The notes below the pieces were generated by a model, which did not search any database, was not told the origin of the DNA, and saw only the letters and a list, made by a program, of their open reading frames with translations. A program made the translations under genes and the position numbers. From the NCBI GenBank assembly GCA_017526725.1, contig JAFXRA010000335.1, positions 1-10,057 on the forward strand: a DNA stretch of 10,057 bases, in the 5' to 3' direction. Shown here piece after piece: positions 5,610-10,057 of the stretch (positions are counted from its first letter, which is position 1; each line of letters begins with the position of its first letter). This stretch comes from Candidatus Rifleibacteriota bacterium. GTDB taxonomy: Bacteria; Riflebacteria; Ozemobacteria; Ozemobacterales; Ozemobacteraceae.

Positions 5610-7768
5610 AGAGTAGTTACAGCTTGTCTAACTATTGAAGCATAACTTTCAGTATGTTTGGTAGTAACAATAAGATTAGTAATATAAACCAAACCATCTT
5701 CAAAAGCAATATAGGTATCTAATGCTGCTACTCCTCCGTAGGATTTGACATTCCACACAACATGATAAGTATTTCTTTTAAAAGAAACTAGCTCGGGACC
5801 AACAATAGAAACAAGCTTGATTCCTTCCACCTGTTCAAATTCTATATTCTTCTGTTCTACATATTCCTTGAGAAAGGATTCTTCTGAAGCTGTATTTAAA
5901 CCAAATATTACATTTATTTTTTCTCCGAAAGGTCCTACTGCATTTAATTCCTGTAGTTTTGCACTTTCTTCTTCTACTCTCCAACTGTCTGGTATTTCCA
6001 AACTTAAAGAAGAAGAAGCCACTTCACAACGAATAAAAGCGTTGTTCTTCAAAGGATAAAAACTGTTGGAATTGAATAATGCAATATGCTGATTTATAGC
6101 CATCCCTAGAACAATTATAACAAAAGCAATCGCAACAATATTAGCAAACTTCTTCAATATACTTATTTTCATAAGAATAGCATAAAAAAGACCTAAAACG
6201 GCTCCTCCAAGAAGTCCGCCAAAATGGGCATAATTGTCTATTCCTTTTTCAAAAAAGCCAAACCCGACATTTATAGCTAGTATAAATATTAAAGTAGAAA
6301 AATTTGATTTATCAGAAAAATTACCTGATCCTTTAACTTTTAATAATTCAAAAACTATAGCTGCTGTCAACAAACCCAGCACACCGCCAGATGCTCCAAC
6401 AGTCAACATATTCCCCATATAAACAGACAATGCCCCACCGGCGATTCCGCTTCCAAAGAAAATCAATAATAAAGCAGGCCAACCTGCAACAGTTTCAACA
6501 GGAGGTCCAAAATATTTTAAAGCAAAAAGATTCATTATTAAATGAAGAATCCCTATATGAACAAAAATATAACTAACAAGCCTGAAATATTCTCCATTAT
6601 TAAAAAGAAAAGAGCTTGCCGCACCCATATTGATTAATTCAACACTGTCGTTCACGTTAAATGCTACAATAAAAATTACTGAAACAACAAGAATAACAAA
6701 AGACAAAACATTTGTTACCCTATTCTGAAGTTCGACAACATAATTTTGTTCATTGCTGATTTCTATTACTTGAGCCAGTCTTTGTTTATACTTTTCATGC
6801 AGTTCTTTAAGTTTTGGCAAAACATGTTCATTGAAAAACACTTTGTGTTCAAACATACCCATCATACGTTTCTGCATAAATTCTTTAAAGAAAATTGCTT
6901 CTTCTGGCAAATTATCAATAACGGCTTTCATCATCCTTTCGCCCTGATCATATTCACCAGAATAGAAATAGCAAACTCCCTGCCAATAATCTCTTAATTC
7001 CTTAGGCAAACGTTCTAAGCCATCTTCATCAGATTTAAGGAAATTATCATATTCGTCTTTCCATCCCATAAAAGCATAAAAAACGAACCTGTTTATAATA
7101 GCATTATTCTTTCTTTCTTCTTTATTATCATTACTTTCATTTACTTTCTTCTCTAAAGCTATTTGAGCTTCAACAGCTTCATCATATCTAGTAGTTTCCA
7201 GATATGCTCGAACCAGATACAACAATTCCTCAAAGCTCTGTTCATCATATGTTTTATCCGGAATCTTCAAATCGTTTATCAAATCATTAAAGTTTCTATT
7301 GTTGAAGTGAATCAGACCCAGAAAAAGTCTTGTCATGCCATCAAAAGGCTCACCTTTATTCATAAGTTCTTTTAGCTTATCAACCATTTTAACTGGTGTT
7401 TCAGCATATTTATCAGCTATTTCCGCCATATCCCTCAAATGAGAATTAGGTTCACTCCAAGCAATTAAAGCTTTAATTCTTGCAAAAAACAATATTTCAT
7501 CATATCTGTTTTCTGCCATAAGAGAATCTATTTTTCCCTGCAAAAATACAGGCAGAATAACCAATACGACAATACCAATTACTGCTACAAGGAGCACCCA
7601 TCCTGCAGCCACATTAAAATATAAAGATATAAGCAGCATTAACAGCAGAAAGAGTAATTCGGCAATATAATTTGAATAGATAAAGAAACCCTGCATAATG
7701 AGAGAATAGATTAAGTAAGCTATATTTGCCGATATTATATAAACAACTAATCTAAAAAACTGATCCAT
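5588..7768 (-). CDS. Multidomain rhomboid intramembrane serine protease
   Basis: Rhomboids cleave membrane proteins within the bilayer using a Ser-His dyad. In this 726-residue protein, H-L-I-M-N (His409, Asn413) sits in the second core helix, the GASGG loop supplies Ser460, and A-H-F-G-G supplies His515, so the active site is complete. The core runs from about residue 353 to 535, with an extra helix at 541-560. The protein is far longer than minimal rhomboids. Residues 1-77 form three hydrophobic segments. Residues 80-345 are a helical region with TPR-like patterns (for example 143-200 and 258-285). Residues 575-722 form a soluble domain, with L-E-I-P-D-S-W near its start and Y-I-A-F-E-D-G-L-V-Y-I further on, resembling PsbP/DcrB-type folds. 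By the GlpG topology the repeats should be cytoplasmic and the C-terminal domain outside. Start ATG 7768 overlaps the topB stop (TAATG) and has AGGAAG just upstream. Substrates are unknown. Confidence 0.92.
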   Translation of the reverse strand: MDQFFRLVVYIISANIAYLIYSLIMQGFFIYSNYIAELLFLLLMLLISLYFNVAAGWVLLVAVIGIVVLVILPVFLQGKIDSLMAENRYDEILFFARIKALIAWSEPNSHLRDMAEIADKYAETPVKMVDKLKELMNKGEPFDGMTRLFLGLIHFNNRNFNDLINDLKIPDKTYDEQSFEELLYLVRAYLETTRYDEAVEAQIALEKKVNESNDNKEERKNNAIINRFVFYAFMGWKDEYDNFLKSDEDGLERLPKELRDYWQGVCYFYSGEYDQGERMMKAVIDNLPEEAIFFKEFMQKRMMGMFEHKVFFNEHVLPKLKELHEKYKQRLAQVIEISNEQNYVVELQNRVTNVLSFVILVVSVIFIVAFNVNDSVELINMGAASSFLFNNGEYFRLVSYIFVHIGILHLIMNLFALKYFGPPVETVAGWPALLLIFFGSGIAGGALSVYMGNMLTVGASGGVLGLLTAAIVFELLKVKGSGNFSDKSNFSTLIFILAINVGFGFFEKGIDNYAHFGGLLGGAVLGLFYAILMKISILKKFANIVAIAFVIIVLGMAINQHIALFNSNSFYPLKNNAFIRCEVASSSLSLEIPDSWRVEEESAKLQELNAVGPFGEKINVIFGLNTASEESFLKEYVEQKNIEFEQVEGIKLVSIVGPELVSFKRNTYHVVWNVKSYGGVAALDTYIAFEDGLVYITNLIVTTKHTESYASIVRQAVTTLKLKETL

Positions 7769-7778
7769 TATTCTTCCT
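7768..7778 (-). promoter_or_regulatory. TAATG stop-start junction with internal ribosome binding site (topB to rhomboid)
   Basis: On the minus strand the topB stop TAA (7770-7768) shares its last base with the rhomboid ATG (7768-7766). AGGAAG (7778-7773), inside the last topB codons, is a good Shine-Dalgarno sequence. This arrangement implies one mRNA and translational coupling by terminating ribosomes. Confidence 0.75.
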
Positions 7779-10053
7779 GACTTGGACTAGCAACCCAAAC
7801 AAGTTCTATTCCACTTTTGTCATCTTTCATTTTGAGTCTTCCAGAAACAACTGTTCCGTCCGCCAACTTAAAACCTCTCATAGTTCTAGTCGGTTTTCCA
7901 GCGATTAATGCTTGTATTGCACTTTGAGAAAGTTTTTTGCCATACATTTCTTTCCAAACGACATAATGACAGCCTTCTTTATATCTATTGCATCCAAAAC
8001 CACGCTGACCTTCTATTATACCCCCTTTACCACATGCAGGGCAAGGGGCTATTACTTCTCTAGACAAAGACTTGGATTCCTTCTTCTCTATCTTAACAGC
8101 CTTAGGTTCTGAAGGTTTTTTTAAATCAGTTTTATTCCTGTCTAATTCTTCTTTCTTATTATCACCCTGTTTTTTCCAGCCGCCATATGTGTTTTTAATC
8201 GTTGAAGCCAAATCTCGAAGAGCATTTGATGATTTTATCTTTCCTACTATCTTCGTAACAAACTCTGATATTGCATTCATAAAATCAGCATCGTTATCTA
8301 AGCCATGAGAAATATCAGCTAATCTCTTTTCCCACTTTCCAGTCAGTTCAGGGCTGATTATTTCAGGTTCAGCATTTTTAATAATATTAATACCTTTTTC
8401 TGTTGGAATAAGCTTCTTCTTATCCCTAACCATATATTCAACTTTTATAAGTTTTTCTATTATCTCTGCCCTGGTAGCCGGAGTTCCTAAGCCGCCATCT
8501 TTCATAGCTTCTCTAAGTTCTTCATCATCTACCATTTTTCCAGCGGTTTCCATAGATTGCAGAAGAGTTGCTTCAGTATATTCTAAAGGAGGCTTAGTTT
8601 TCTTAGTTAAAAGATTTGAATTTATAACGTTTCTTTTATCACCTTTCTTTAGCTCAGGAAGAGACTGAATATTATCTTCATCATCTGACGAATCAGTAGA
8701 CTTTTCGCCTGACTGCGCCTGACTAACCTGCTGTTGTCTTTTCGGATAAAGAACTCGCCAGCCTTCATCGGTAACAACCTTACCCGTTGCTTTAAAACTG
8801 TCATCATCTATTTTTACAACAACTGAAGTAGATAAATATTGATGGTCAGGATAAAACACAGCTAAAAATCGTCTAACAACTAAATCATATATCTTTTTTT
8901 CCGCACTGCTCCATCCAATCATATCTCTGACAGGTTTTTCAGTGGGTATAACAGCATGATGGTCAGATACTTTTGAATTATTAAAAACCCTTTTGTCCTT
9001 TTTAGGTCTGTTCTTCCTAAGATAGCCTAAATAACTGGAATATTCAGGAGGTAAGCAAGCCATCCTTTTTTCTATAGTAGGAAAGATATCTTCTGAAAGA
9101 TAACGGCTGTCAGTTCTCGGATAAGTAACAACCTTTCGTTTTTCATATAATCCTTGAAGCGTAGCTAAAGTGTCAGCTGCAGTCATGCTATATTTTGAGT
9201 TGGCATCTCTTTGAAGAGTAGTTAAATCATATAATGCTGGCGGAGACTGTCTTTTTGCCGTTTTCTTAACTGAGTTTACAGAAGCTTCTTTTCCCTTAAT
9301 TCTTTCGGCTAATTCAGAAGCTTTTTCAAAAGAATCTATTCTAGTCGGATATTCTTCTGCTTTCGGAGAAAACCATTGTGCGGTAAAATCATCCAATACG
9401 GCTTCAACTTCCCAATAATCTTTTGGAACGAAATTAGTTATCTCTTCATGCCTTTTTACTACCATCCAAAGAGTAGGAGTCTGAACACGTCCTAATGTAA
9501 ACATAGTGTTCAATTTCTTTGTATAAGCTCTAGTAAGGTTCATTCCGACAAGCCAGTCAGCCCTGCTTCTGCAAACAGCCGCTTTTGCAAGATTATCGTA
9601 TTTTTCACCTGGTCTTAAATCTTCAAAACCACTTTTTATTGCCTCATCAGTCATACTTGAAATCCAAAGACGTTTAAAAGGCTTCTTGCATCCACACTGA
9701 TTATAGACTAATCTAAAAATCAATTCCCCTTCTCTTCCAGCATCAGCAGCATTTATCAAGCAATCTACATCTGAACGGTTAAAAAGAGCTGCCACATTAT
9801 CATACTGTTCTTTGGAAGCAGGCAAAACCACACATTTCCATTCCTTGGGGATCATAGGTAAAATACTCATACTCCAGTTTTTCCAACTGGAATTCTGAAC
9901 TTCAGGGTGACCCAAAGAAACGAGATGCCCAAAACCCCAGGTTACTATGTAATCTTTTCCTTCAAGGCAGCCGTTTCCACGATTTGTAGCCCCTAATATA
10001 CGGGCAATATCTTTTCCTACAGACGGTTTTTCCGCGAATACCAAAGTTTTCAT
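7768..10053 (-). CDS. topB: DNA topoisomerase III (type IA)
   Basis: Type IA topoisomerases pass one DNA strand through a transient break in another; the topB class decatenates replication intermediates and resolves recombination structures. The 761-residue protein starts with the TOPRIM domain (V-F-A-E-K-P-S-V-G-K, Glu8; A-D-A-G-R-E-G-E-L-I-F-R, Asp104, Glu108, Glu110). The catalytic Tyr311 is in VTYPRTDSRYLS, and the conserved SDHHAVIPTE (363-372) and GLGTPATRAEIIEKL (521-535) follow. A Lys/Glu-rich linker (about 625-665) leads to a four-Cys zinc ribbon (C671, C674, C688, C695) and a short C-terminal repeat ending I-E-L-V-W. The D-A-G-R-E-G-E form, with Gly in place of the second Asp, is normal for the Bacillus-type TopB branch. 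An acidic Ser/Asp/Glu insert (445-462) is a minor peculiarity. ATG 10053 begins at the conserved first strand; only four bases precede it, so its promoter and ribosome binding site lie outside. The gene is followed by, and coupled to, the rhomboid gene. Confidence 0.96.
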   Translation of the reverse strand: MKTLVFAEKPSVGKDIARILGATNRGNGCLEGKDYIVTWGFGHLVSLGHPEVQNSSWKNWSMSILPMIPKEWKCVVLPASKEQYDNVAALFNRSDVDCLINAADAGREGELIFRLVYNQCGCKKPFKRLWISSMTDEAIKSGFEDLRPGEKYDNLAKAAVCRSRADWLVGMNLTRAYTKKLNTMFTLGRVQTPTLWMVVKRHEEITNFVPKDYWEVEAVLDDFTAQWFSPKAEEYPTRIDSFEKASELAERIKGKEASVNSVKKTAKRQSPPALYDLTTLQRDANSKYSMTAADTLATLQGLYEKRKVVTYPRTDSRYLSEDIFPTIEKRMACLPPEYSSYLGYLRKNRPKKDKRVFNNSKVSDHHAVIPTEKPVRDMIGWSSAEKKIYDLVVRRFLAVFYPDHQYLSTSVVVKIDDDSFKATGKVVTDEGWRVLYPKRQQQVSQAQSGEKSTDSSDDEDNIQSLPELKKGDKRNVINSNLLTKKTKPPLEYTEATLLQSMETAGKMVDDEELREAMKDGGLGTPATRAEIIEKLIKVEYMVRDKKKLIPTEKGINIIKNAEPEIISPELTGKWEKRLADISHGLDNDADFMNAISEFVTKIVGKIKSSNALRDLASTIKNTYGGWKKQGDNKKEELDRNKTDLKKPSEPKAVKIEKKESKSLSREVIAPCPACGKGGIIEGQRGFGCNRYKEGCHYVVWKEMYGKKLSQSAIQALIAGKPTRTMRGFKLADGTVVSGRLKMKDDKSGIELVWVASPSQEE

Positions 10054-10057
10054 GGCA

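Noticed and set aside
9724..9750. Broken TOPRIM motif in topB (Gly instead of the second Asp)
   Set aside because: The D-A-G-R-E-G-E form is the usual one in the Bacillus-type branch of TopB, so it is not a defect.
8500..10053. topB as a marker of an integrative element
   Set aside because: TopB occurs on conjugative elements, but no relaxase, integrase, transfer or partition genes are in view and the neighbours are envelope genes; nothing supports mobility.

Overview
The window is AT-rich and almost completely coding. It carries six protein genes in two convergent blocks and no RNA genes, insertion sequences or CRISPR arrays that I can see. Four of the gene products carry signal peptides, membrane segments or surface-type repeats. 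LysM and SbsA-type Ig domains appear, and the Shine-Dalgarno sites are ordinary, so this is a bacterium with an extensive cell envelope. The Lys, Asn, Ile and Glu rich proteins fit a low-GC genome. I cannot assign a phylum from sequence alone. The genes look chromosomal rather than mobile.

Plus-strand block (1-4096). The window opens inside a large surface-type protein: an 18-bp tandem repeat, three Ig-like domains and a Kelch-type propeller. Its stop overlaps the start of rnhA (ribonuclease HI) by four bases. Eleven bases after rnhA comes a single-pass membrane protein with a signal peptide, a Lys/Asn-rich segment, an acidic run, a TPR-like region, one membrane helix and a cytoplasmic tail of Glu/Ile/Val/Pro repeats. 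The spacing suggests one transcript, although the three functions have no obvious link.

Minus-strand block (10053-4099). Reading right to left, topB (DNA topoisomerase III) is joined by a TAATG stop-start junction to a long rhomboid protease. The rhomboid has an N-terminal membrane and helical-repeat region and an extra C-terminal domain. An 83-bp gap follows. It holds a candidate terminator that overlaps the rhomboid stop, a candidate promoter and a good ribosome binding site. Downstream are a secreted LysM protein and, 14 bp later, a secreted Cys-based (CX5R) phosphatase. The phosphatase and the plus-strand membrane protein end tail to tail with only two bases between their stop codons.

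Housekeeping nucleic-acid enzymes (rnhA, topB) are thus each embedded with envelope genes. RNase HI and topoisomerase III both act on transcription and replication by-products such as R-loops, but their proximity here, on opposite strands, may be chance. The least ordinary items are the multidomain rhomboid, the secreted phosphatase paired with a LysM protein, and the repeat-tailed membrane protein. None amounts to a recognisable defence or mobile system.
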